Assembly (NCBI RefSeq): GCF_036880965.1
Contig: NZ_JBAJMV010000001.1
Span: 682,001-746,000 of the forward strand
Source of the DNA: JAUASW01 sp036880965
GTDB lineage: Bacteria > Pseudomonadota > Gammaproteobacteria > Burkholderiales > Burkholderiaceae_C
Direction: 5' to 3'
Length of the DNA: 64,000 nucleotides
Part shown: positions 1-6,474 of the stretch, in pieces
Numbering within the stretch: the first letter of the stretch is position 1
How the letters are laid out: every line of letters begins with the position of its first letter
Notes under the pieces: generated by a model
The model's input: only the letters and a program-made list of their open reading frames with translations
The model's database searches: none
Told to the model about the DNA's origin: nothing
Made by a program: the position numbers and the translations under genes

Positions 1-135
1 TGCATGCCCAGGACCTGAACGCCGGTTGCTCATCGAAGGATACCTACGGCCCGGATACTGCCACGAGTCACGGGGGCTGACGTTCGTGACGGGCAGCTCC
101 ACAATCCGGACGCACCCGCTTGTTGGCGCTGCCGC

Positions 136-576
136 TCAGACCTCGGCGAGGAAAGCCGCCGCATCACCCGCTTCACACGGCCAGTCTGCGAATACGCCGA
201 CCAGATTGCATTCCACGCAGTGGCAAGCGATGTAGTACCAGCGCACTTCATGGGTGCCCGCATGCACCGCGACGCCGGACACCAGCTCGAACACCTCGTT
301 CTCGCACACGCATCCGTGCGTCTCGGGCGCGGCGCCTTCAAGGTGGCCCGCACTGTCGCCCATCAGGTGTTCCTGCCCGCAGTCGCTGCAGGTGCGGATG
401 GCCACACCGGCCTCTTCGTCGGTCTGCAGCGCAAAGGTCCGGCAACCGCAAGCGCATTTGGACGTGGCAAACCGGACGGCCTCATGGCCATTCGCGATGC
501 TGTAGCTGCGCAGTTCGGCTTGGGTGTCGCCGGACGTCGTCCCGTACCAGAACTCACCCTTCTTCGTCAGTGCCAT
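136..576 (-). CDS. Cysteine-rich putative metal-binding protein of unknown function
   Basis: This 146-residue protein is not recognised as a named family. It contains eleven cysteines, mostly in short clusters: C41, C43, C45, C63, C66 (CSDC knuckle), C89, C91, C118, C120, C123 and C134. That pattern suggests one or more zinc-ribbon-like sites or a thiol site for a soft metal. No membrane segment or signal peptide is visible. The ATG at 576 is chosen over upstream in-frame codons because a GGAG lies 8 nt before it. The gene follows arsA on the same strand after about 220 bp, so a role in metal(loid) handling is plausible but is inference from position only. Confidence 0.6.
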   Translation of the reverse strand: MALTKKGEFWYGTTSGDTQAELRSYSIANGHEAVRFATSKCACGCRTFALQTDEEAGVAIRTCSDCGQEHLMGDSAGHLEGAAPETHGCVCENEVFELVSGVAVHAGTHEVRWYYIACHCVECNLVGVFADWPCEAGDAAAFLAEV

Positions 577-609
577 TGATGCTGCTCCATGTCCCAAGAA
601 GGGATTCCT

Positions 610-633
610 GGCGGGCCTGACGCCAGGCCCGCC
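610..633. other. Perfect 10-bp stem-loop between arsA and the Cys-rich gene
   Basis: Two 10-base arms (610-619 and 624-633) are perfectly complementary around a 4-base loop, ACGC. No run of T follows on either strand, so it is not a classical intrinsic terminator. It may be an mRNA stabiliser or a partial terminator that lowers expression of the distal Cys-rich gene. Confidence 0.55.
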
Positions 634-796
634 CCATTCGTCTGGATTTTGCCTGGAGGCGCGGCGAATCGTCGTCAAGGGCCTGGGTCGAGATGATCGC
701 TGGCAATGGCTGCAGACAGCGTTCAATGCCGTTCCTGGCGCCGTCTCTCAAGCGCGGGTTCGCTGACTGGGCGCTGATGCCTGGTTTGCAAACTGT

Positions 797-2557
797 TCAA
801 CTTGGTTTCGCCAGCGCGCTCAACCGGTCAACGCCAATCGGCTCTTCAGGGAGTAGCGGCACGACGGCATATCGCTTGGCATGAAGCGTTGCGACGGCGT
901 CAATGAAGGGCAACTCCTTGGCGGCGCGTGCTTTCAACAGGGCTGATGTCACTGACGTCACCGAGACACTGCCGTTGATGACCCAGGCCCACGGTTCAAT
1001 TCCGGCTCTGCGCAGGTCATCCTGAAGCACGGCGGCCTCCTGAACAGGGGTGTTCTCCGCCAGCGTCGCGATCAGGACCTTGGTCCGAGTCTCATCCTGG
1101 AGCTGCATCATCGGCGTCGTGAAATGGACGCCTGAAATCGACATCTGCCTGGCAATCTCCCGGTGATAGGCCCCGGTGGCATCGAGCAACAGCAGGGTGT
1201 GGCCAGTCGGCGCAGTGTCCATGACGACGAACTTGCGGCCTGCCTCTCGGATGATGCGGGAGAAGGCCTGGAACACTGCGATCTCCTCCGTGCACGGGGA
1301 TCGCAGGTCTTCTTCGAGCAGGGCGCGGCCCTGTGCATCCAGATTCTTGCCCTTGGTCGCCAGCACCTGCTCTCGATAGCGCAGCGTCTCGGCCTGCGGG
1401 TCGATGCGGCTGACCGTCAAGTGCTCCAACTGACCGACCAGAGTCTCCGCCAGGTGCGCAGCAGGGTCGGACGTTGTGAGATGAACCGGCAGCCCGCGTC
1501 GTGCCAGCTCGACAGCAAGCGCCGCGGCCAGGGTCGTCTTGCCGACCCCGCCTTTGCCCATCACCATGATGAGTCCATGCCCAGGTGCTGCCACGTCGTC
1601 CACGAGCTGAGACAGTGTCGGCGCACCGAGCGTCGCAGATTGCGTTGTATCCCCCGTCTTCGTCAGCGGAGCCTGATCGTCGAAGAATTGGCGCAGGGCT
1701 TCAAGGCCGACCAGGTCGAAGGCCTTCAGCGCGACCTGATCCGTCGGCAGGTCGCGAAGTAGCGTTGGCATTTCAGCAAGTGCATGCTGCTCGCGCCGAA
1801 CCACGGCAGCAGCCAGGGCGTCATGCGCTGCTTCGGCGGTGGGCATGACCCCATTGATCACCAGGTACTGGCGGCGCAACCCTATCCGGGCCAACTCGTC
1901 GTGTGTGCGCGCCACCTCTCGCAAGGTGGAAGCCTGCGCGCGAGCCACCAGAATCAGTCGGGTGCGCTGCGAGTCGGCAAGTGCGTCGACAGCGGCTTTG
2001 TACTGAGCTCGCTGTTTCTCCAGCCCTGCCAAAGGTCCAAGGCACGATGCGTCGCCCTTGCCTGACTCCAGGAAGCTGTTCCAGGCCCCCGGGAGCTGCA
2101 GCAGGCGGATCGTGTGCCCCGTGGGCGCTGTGTCGAAGATGACATGCTCGAATCGCTCGACCAGAGACTCGTCGGTGAGCAGGCCGGTGAACTCGTCGAA
2201 AGCCGCAATCTCGGTGGTGCAGGCACCGGAGAGCTGCTCTTCGATGCCCTTCACGACATCGACAGGCAGGACGCCGCGCACCGGTCCGACGATTCGATCT
2301 CGATAGCCCTGGGCAGCCGCCTGCGGATCGATTTCCAGGGCCCAGAGATTCTTCACCTCGGGCACGGCCGTGATCTTGTTGCCTATGCGGATGCTGAAGA
2401 CCTGACCGACATTGGAGGCCGGATCGGTGCTGACCAGCAGGACCTGCTTGCCTGCATCAGCCAGCTTGACCGCAGTGGCGCAGGCCAGCGAGGTCTTGCC
2501 GACGCCGCCCTTGCCGGTGAAGAAAGCGAAACGGGGCAACTCGTCAAGAAATTTCAT
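797..2557 (-). CDS. arsA: Arsenite efflux pump ATPase ArsA
   Basis: ArsA is the cytosolic ATPase that binds As(III)/Sb(III) and energises an arsenite permease. At 586 residues it matches the usual double-domain form. Both P-loops are present (GKGGVGKT at 15-22 and 335-342 area), and each half has the DTAPTGHT signal (142-149 in the first half). Cysteines fall exactly at 113, 172 and 422, the metalloid-binding positions of the plasmid R773 enzyme. The ATG at 2557 is preferred because the protein then opens like known ArsA (hydrophobic strand just before the P-loop) and starts 13 nt after the arsD stop; an in-frame start at 2623 would overlap arsD. It is the second gene of the leftward arm. No ArsB or Acr3 partner lies within the window. 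Confidence 0.95.
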   Translation of the reverse strand: MKFLDELPRFAFFTGKGGVGKTSLACATAVKLADAGKQVLLVSTDPASNVGQVFSIRIGNKITAVPEVKNLWALEIDPQAAAQGYRDRIVGPVRGVLPVDVVKGIEEQLSGACTTEIAAFDEFTGLLTDESLVERFEHVIFDTAPTGHTIRLLQLPGAWNSFLESGKGDASCLGPLAGLEKQRAQYKAAVDALADSQRTRLILVARAQASTLREVARTHDELARIGLRRQYLVINGVMPTAEAAHDALAAAVVRREQHALAEMPTLLRDLPTDQVALKAFDLVGLEALRQFFDDQAPLTKTGDTTQSATLGAPTLSQLVDDVAAPGHGLIMVMGKGGVGKTTLAAALAVELARRGLPVHLTTSDPAAHLAETLVGQLEHLTVSRIDPQAETLRYREQVLATKGKNLDAQGRALLEEDLRSPCTEEIAVFQAFSRIIREAGRKFVVMDTAPTGHTLLLLDATGAYHREIARQMSISGVHFTTPMMQLQDETRTKVLIATLAENTPVQEAAVLQDDLRRAGIEPWAWVINGSVSVTSVTSALLKARAAKELPFIDAVATLHAKRYAVVPLLPEEPIGVDRLSALAKPS

Positions 2558-2570
2558 GGGGCGGTCCGGT

Positions 2571-2930
2571 TCAGCAGCACTTGCCACCGCTGCAGCAATT
2601 GCCCGCGCTGGTGGCTGGTTCACGTGTATCCAAGCCTAACCATTGCGCGAGTTGCTGGCGGCTCGGATAGCGTCCGGCCAACACGACCTGGCCCTCCAGA
2701 ACCGAAATGGGCAGCGCATCCTGCCCCGCGCGTTCGAGGAACCCGCGTACGGCTTCGTTCTGCGCGAACGCCAAGGGCTGTTGGGCCAGGTTGAAACGCT
2801 CAACATGGGCGCCTTGACCCTTGGCCCAGTCGACATCGGCAGACATCTGGACGAGCTGAGCATCGACATCCTGGCCGCAAACGCCGCTGCTGCAACAAAG
2901 GGCTGGATCGAAGATCTGGATGGAGGGCAT
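2571..2930 (-). CDS. arsD: Arsenite metallochaperone ArsD
   Basis: ArsD hands As(III) from glutathione to ArsA and can act as a weak secondary repressor. The 119-residue length is typical. The three essential thiols are at C12, C13 and C18, and the C-terminal vicinal pairs C112-C113 and C118-C119 are also kept, as in the R773 protein. It is the first gene of the leftward arm, divergent from arsR across 108 bp, and is followed 13 nt later by arsA. Expression is expected to be ArsR-controlled from the shared intergenic region. Confidence 0.96.
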   Translation of the reverse strand: MPSIQIFDPALCCSSGVCGQDVDAQLVQMSADVDWAKGQGAHVERFNLAQQPLAFAQNEAVRGFLERAGQDALPISVLEGQVVLAGRYPSRQQLAQWLGLDTREPATSAGNCCSGGKCC

Positions 2931-3000
2931 GTTGGTCTCCTGGAGCTTGCGTCATTGAACGGACACAAGCTTGCGGCAAAGTGCAAGCCCGTGTCTTGTG

Positions 3001-3027
3001 TTGCATCAATATTTCCAACTCTATAGA
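3001..3027 (+). promoter_or_regulatory. Candidate arsR promoter/operator
   Basis: TTGCAT (3001-3006) and TATAGA (3022-3027) are separated by 15 bp, which is short for a sigma-70 promoter. An 8-bp palindrome, TCTATAGA, covers 3020-3027 and could be part of the ArsR operator. The -10 lies only 11 bp before the arsR ATG, so the transcript would have almost no leader. This AT-rich patch stands out in GC-rich surroundings and sits between the divergent arsD and arsR genes. Confidence 0.45.
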
Positions 3028-3038
3028 ATTATCGACTT

Positions 3039-3362
3039 ATGGAAGAGCAACACGTGATCCGTTCCCTCGCAGCCCTGGCCCAGGCCCACAGGCTCAAAGT
3101 GTTTCGTTTGCTGGTGGTCGCTGGCCAGCATGGGTTGACGCCCGGCGCACTCGCCGAGGCGCTTGAGCTCCCGGCCGCGACGCTGTCCTTTCACCTGAAG
3201 GAATTGAGCAATGCCGGCCTGGTAAGCCAGGAGCGCATCAGCAGAAATGTGGTCTACCGCGCAGCGTTCGATCACATGAACGAACTGCTGGCCTACCTCA
3301 CCGAGAACTGCTGCCAGGGCGAAGCCTGCATGCCAGCGTCATCAACGACCTGCGCCTGCTGA
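3039..3362 (+). CDS. arsR: ArsR/SmtB-family arsenic-responsive repressor
   Basis: A 107-residue winged-helix repressor that would release DNA on binding As(III). The helix-turn-helix region is around residues 36-60. The classical CxC metal site in the recognition helix is absent; instead the C-terminus carries C91, C92 and C97 plus C105 and C107, as in the Acidithiobacillus-type ArsR whose sensor is a C-terminal Cys triad. The ATG at 3039 leaves almost no leader; a GTG at 3054 has a GGAAGAG sequence just upstream and is an alternative start. It heads the rightward arm and diverges from arsD. Confidence 0.93.
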   Translation: MEEQHVIRSLAALAQAHRLKVFRLLVVAGQHGLTPGALAEALELPAATLSFHLKELSNAGLVSQERISRNVVYRAAFDHMNELLAYLTENCCQGEACMPASSTTCAC

Positions 3363-3388
3363 CTCCTACCTACTTCCGAAGGGATCCC

Positions 3389-3883
3389 GTGAGCTCCGTG
3401 ATCTACAACGTTCTCTTTGTCTGCACTGGCAACTCGGCCCGCTCGATCCTGGCCGAAGGGCTGATGAACCACATGGGGCAAGGCAAGTTCAAAGCCTTCT
3501 CCGCAGGCAGCCACCCGGCCGGTGCCGTCAATCTGCTGTCGCTGAAGACGCTGGCCTGGCTGCAGCTGCCAACAGATGGCTATCGAAGCAAGAACTGGGA
3601 CGAGTTCGCTCGCCCTGATGCGCCGCAACTGGATTTCGTGTTCACGGTTTGCGACAAGGCCGCTGGCGAGGTCTGCCCGGTTTGGCCGGGCCAGCCATTG
3701 ACGGCGCATTGGGGCCTGCCTGACCCTGCGGCCGTCAAAGGTGATGAAGCGCAGCAGTTGCAAGCCTTCCAGGACACCGCGCTGGCCCTCAAGCGCCGCA
3801 TCGAGTTGATGTTGGCGCTTCCCCTGACCACCCTGGACAAGATGTCGTTGCAGGAAGCAGTTCGCGACATCGGCCAAGCCTGA
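3389..3883 (+). CDS. arsC: Arsenate reductase, low-molecular-weight phosphatase fold (copy 1)
   Basis: Predicted to reduce As(V) to As(III) with a thiol cascade. The CX5R phosphate-binding loop is C12-TGNSAR-S19. Two further cysteines, C88 and C96, sit where the thioredoxin-coupled ArsC enzymes carry their redox pair, and the DP loop acid is D112. The start is a GTG at 3389 with GAAGGG 5 nt upstream. It lies 26 nt after arsR and 18 nt before a second homologous gene. A phosphotyrosine phosphatase activity is the alternative, but the extra cysteines and context favour arsenate. Confidence 0.88.
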   Translation: MSSVIYNVLFVCTGNSARSILAEGLMNHMGQGKFKAFSAGSHPAGAVNLLSLKTLAWLQLPTDGYRSKNWDEFARPDAPQLDFVFTVCDKAAGEVCPVWPGQPLTAHWGLPDPAAVKGDEAQQLQAFQDTALALKRRIELMLALPLTTLDKMSLQEAVRDIGQA

Positions 3884-3901
3884 CCTCTCGCAATTGCAGC
3901 C

Positions 3902-4414
3902 ATGACGATCAACGTTCTCATCCTCTGCACCCACAACTCCGCGCGAAGCGTGCTCTCCGAGGGCATGCTGAACCATCTGGCTGCGAAAGCCGGCAAGGAT
4001 GTCCGCGCCTTCAGCGCCGGCAGTGCGCCCAGCGGCCGACTGAACCCGTTTGCGCTGGAGGCGCTCACCAATGCCGGTGTCGATGTCAGCGGCTATCGCA
4101 GCAAGAGCTGGGACGAGTTCACCTCCCCCGATGCACCGCCGCTGTCCATCGTCATCACCGTCTGCGACAGCGCCGCGGCCGAGCAATGCCCGGTCTTCTT
4201 TGGCGCCGGCATCGATGGGGGCCAGCCGGTCAAGGTGCACTGGGGCTATCCGGATCCGTCGAACGCCGAGGGCGGCGACGAAGGCAAGCGCCGGGCCTTT
4301 GAGCTGACGCGCCAGGCCATTGGCTATCGCATGCTCCAGCTGCTGCAACTGCCGCTGGAGACGCTGGGCAAGCAGGAGCTGCTTGCCGCACTCAACGCCA
4401 TCGCCAAGAGCTGA
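3902..4414 (+). CDS. arsC: Arsenate reductase, low-molecular-weight phosphatase fold (copy 2)
   Basis: A paralogue of the preceding gene, 170 residues. The CX5R loop is C9-THNSAR-S16, the redox cysteines are C88 and C96, and the general acid is D118. The loop differs from copy 1 (His in place of Gly), and about seven extra residues precede the DP loop. These changes could alter substrate range or the reductant used. It is followed 10 nt later by the aquaporin-type channel gene, which would export the arsenite made. Confidence 0.88.
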   Translation: MTINVLILCTHNSARSVLSEGMLNHLAAKAGKDVRAFSAGSAPSGRLNPFALEALTNAGVDVSGYRSKSWDEFTSPDAPPLSIVITVCDSAAAEQCPVFFGAGIDGGQPVKVHWGYPDPSNAEGGDEGKRRAFELTRQAIGYRMLQLLQLPLETLGKQELLAALNAIAKS

Positions 4415-4424
4415 AGTCACTGCA

Positions 4425-5126
4425 ATGAACTCGAGCACTCCTCAAAAGCTCCTTGCTGAGGCCTTGGGCACGGCCTTGCTGATGGCGGTGGTCATCGGCT
4501 CCGGCGTGATGGCGGAGCGCCTGTCCGGTGGCAATGTCGCCGTGGCGCTGCTGGCCAACACGCTGGCCACGGTGGGCGGCCTCTACATCCTGATCGAGGT
4601 CTTCGGGCCGCTCAGCGGAGCCCACTTCAACCCGGCGGTCAGTGCCGTCATGGCCTGGCGGGGCGAGTTGCCCCTTGCCACCCTTGCGCCCTATGTCGGC
4701 GCGCAGTTGCTGGGCGCCATGCTCGGTGCCTGGTTGTCGCATGCGATGTTCGACATGAGCATCCTCCAGTTCTCCACCAAGCTGCGCGGCGGCACGGGGC
4801 AATGGATCGCCGAAGGTGTCGCGACATTCGGGCTGCTGCTGGTGATCCTGCGTGCGCCCGGTTCGCGCGTGGCGGCCATGGTGGCCGCCTATATCGGTGC
4901 GGCTTATTGGTTCACGGCATCGACCTCGTTTGCCAATCCAGCCGCCGTGTTCGGTCGGATGTTCAGCGACAGCTTTGCAGGCATTGCACCTTCCAGCGCA
5001 CTGGGCTTCGTTGTTGCGGAGTTGATCGGTGCAGCCGTTGCCGTGGGCGTGCATCGGCTGCTCTCTTCGCCACAGTCTGCTGGCGCGGCCTCTCCCAGCG
5101 AATCAACGTCCGCTCGCCATGTCTGA
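4425..5126 (+). CDS. aqpS: MIP-family aquaglyceroporin, AqpS-like arsenite channel
   Basis: A 233-residue inner-membrane channel with about six hydrophobic segments. Both half-helix NPA motifs are present (69-71 and 171-173), and the selectivity-filter Arg follows the second (R178). In ars operons of other bacteria AqpS lets As(III) formed by ArsC flow out down its gradient. The ATG at 4425 begins just after the arsC copy 2 stop. Its last 8 nt overlap the start of arsH, which suggests coupled translation. With no ArsB/Acr3 in the window, this is the clearest arsenite exit route visible. Confidence 0.88.
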   Translation: MNSSTPQKLLAEALGTALLMAVVIGSGVMAERLSGGNVAVALLANTLATVGGLYILIEVFGPLSGAHFNPAVSAVMAWRGELPLATLAPYVGAQLLGAMLGAWLSHAMFDMSILQFSTKLRGGTGQWIAEGVATFGLLLVILRAPGSRVAAMVAAYIGAAYWFTASTSFANPAAVFGRMFSDSFAGIAPSSALGFVVAELIGAAVAVGVHRLLSSPQSAGAASPSESTSARHV

Positions 5127-5850
5127 TCCCCTGTTTCCTGACGCCACGTTTCCGGCCCTGAAGCCGGAGTTGTTCGACGTCCCAACTCAAGAGCGCCTGA
5201 CTGTGCGCTCGCCCTCCCAGCACCGACCGCGCATCCTCATGCTCTACGGTTCGCTGCGCGAGCGCTCCTACAGCCGGCTGCTGAGCTTCGAGGCGGCACG
5301 CCTGCTGGAGGCCATGGGCGCCGAGGTGCGCATCTTCAATCCGAGCGGCTTGCCGCTCCCCGATGACGCGCCCGACTCCCACCCCAAGGTGCAGGAGCTG
5401 CGCGAGCTGGCTGCCTGGTCCGAGGGCATGGTCTGGACCTCGCCGGAGCGGCATGGCGCCATGACCGGCATCATGAAGGCCCAGATCGACTGGATTCCGC
5501 TTTCGTCCGGCGCCGTGCGGCCCACGCAGGGCAAAACGCTGGCGGTGATGCAGGTGTCGGGTGGCTCGCAGTCCTTCAATGCCGTGAACCAGATGCGCCT
5601 GCTGGGTCGCTGGATGCGCATGCTGACCGTCCCCAATCAGTCTTCCGTGGCCAAGGCCTTTGCCGAGTTCACGGACGAGGGGCGCATGAAGCCCTCGTCG
5701 TTCTACGACCGCGTCGTGGACGTCATGGAGGAGTTGTTCAAGTTCACCTTGCTGAGCCGTGATCTCGGGCCGTACCTGGTGGATCGCTACAGCGAGCGCA
5801 AGGAATGCGCAGAGGAACTCTCCAAACGAGTGAACCAGCGAGCCATCTGA
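5119..5850 (+). CDS. arsH: ArsH, NADPH-dependent FMN reductase / organoarsenical oxidase
   Basis: A cytosolic flavoprotein of 243 residues. The FMN phosphate-binding loop GSLRERSY lies at 44-51 and the family's SPERHGAMTG segment is present. ArsH enzymes oxidise trivalent methyl- or aryl-arsenicals to the less toxic pentavalent form. The ATG at 5119 lies inside the 3' end of the channel gene (8-nt overlap). It is the last gene before a GC hairpin at 5860-5876, so it likely ends the arsR-led transcript. Confidence 0.94.
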   Translation: MSDPLFPDATFPALKPELFDVPTQERLTVRSPSQHRPRILMLYGSLRERSYSRLLSFEAARLLEAMGAEVRIFNPSGLPLPDDAPDSHPKVQELRELAAWSEGMVWTSPERHGAMTGIMKAQIDWIPLSSGAVRPTQGKTLAVMQVSGGSQSFNAVNQMRLLGRWMRMLTVPNQSSVAKAFAEFTDEGRMKPSSFYDRVVDVMEELFKFTLLSRDLGPYLVDRYSERKECAEELSKRVNQRAI

Positions 5851-5859
5851 CAACGCATG

Positions 5860-5883
5860 GCGGGGCGCAGCCCCGCTTCTTTC
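5860..5883 (+). terminator. Probable terminator after arsH
   Basis: A 7-bp perfect GC stem (5860-5866 with 5870-5876, loop GCA) is followed by TTCTTTC. The U tract is short and interrupted, so termination may be partial. It separates the arsR-arsH transcript from the MarR-led one. Confidence 0.55.
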
Positions 5884-5892
5884 AACCTAAAT

Positions 5893-5949
5893 AGTTGCTA
5901 TTGACAACCAGAATAGTGGGCTTCAACATGCGAGCGGAAAGTTGCTATT
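5893..5949 (+). promoter_or_regulatory. Promoter region with direct repeats upstream of the MarR gene
   Basis: The 10-mer AGTTGCTATT occurs twice, at 5893-5902 and 5940-5949, 47 bp apart (close to 4.5 helical turns). A consensus -35, TTGACA, overlaps the first copy (5901-5906); the best -10 at 17 bp spacing is weak (CAACAT, 5924-5929). The second copy ends 9 nt before the MarR ATG. The repeats are candidate regulator-binding sites, plausibly for the MarR protein itself. Confidence 0.5.
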
Positions 5950-5958
5950 CACATCCAA

Positions 5959-6474
5959 ATGCCCGAGACGTCCCCATCGCAAGCCCTCTCCGAATCCAGC
6001 CCGGGCAGCCTGCTGCGCGAGGTTGCGCGCCTCTACACCCGAGCACAGCGCGTGGTGGCCGATTGCTGCCGCACGACCAGCACGCAGTGCCATCTGCTGA
6101 CCGAGCTGGGGCGGTCCGGGCCCCTGCCATTGTCCGAGCTGGGCACACGGGTGAGCCTGGAGAAGAGCTGGGTGTCACGCGCGGTGGAGGCCATGGCAGC
6201 CCGTGGCTTGGTGACCAAGGAGCCGAACCCGCTAGACGCAAGGAGCTGGCTCGTCACGCTCACCGCCGACGGCGTGCGCACCGTCAACGAACTGAACGAC
6301 ACCCTCGACACCCATGCCGAACAACTGCTGCGACGCCTGGGCGAGCGCAACCGCGCTGCCGTCGAGAAATCACTGCTGCTGCTGCTCCAGGCCCTGCGCG
6401 AAGACCAGGCCGCCAATTGCTGCCTCCCGCCGCCTGAAGCCAAAGACGTCAAGGACAAACCGTCATGTTGCTGA
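5959..6474 (+). CDS. MarR-family regulator with vicinal cysteine pairs
   Basis: A 171-residue winged-helix protein; the helix-turn-helix (LSELGTRVSLEKSWVSRAVE) occupies about 58-77 and the wing follows. It carries seven cysteines: C36-C37, C44, C154-C155 and C170-C171. Vicinal thiols of this kind are how arsenic sensors bind As(III), so a metalloid-responsive MarR is plausible, but this is inference. Its last 10 nt overlap the GNAT-flavoprotein gene, which it probably controls together with the MFS gene. The ATG at 5959 is used; an upstream frame lacks the family N-terminus. Confidence 0.82.
   Translation: MPETSPSQALSESSPGSLLREVARLYTRAQRVVADCCRTTSTQCHLLTELGRSGPLPLSELGTRVSLEKSWVSRAVEAMAARGLVTKEPNPLDARSWLVTLTADGVRTVNELNDTLDTHAEQLLRRLGERNRAAVEKSLLLLLQALREDQAANCCLPPPEAKDVKDKPSCC

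Noticed and set aside
1..135. Short open frames at the left edge
   Set aside because: No ribosome site, motif or consistent frame; no gene can be supported in these bases.
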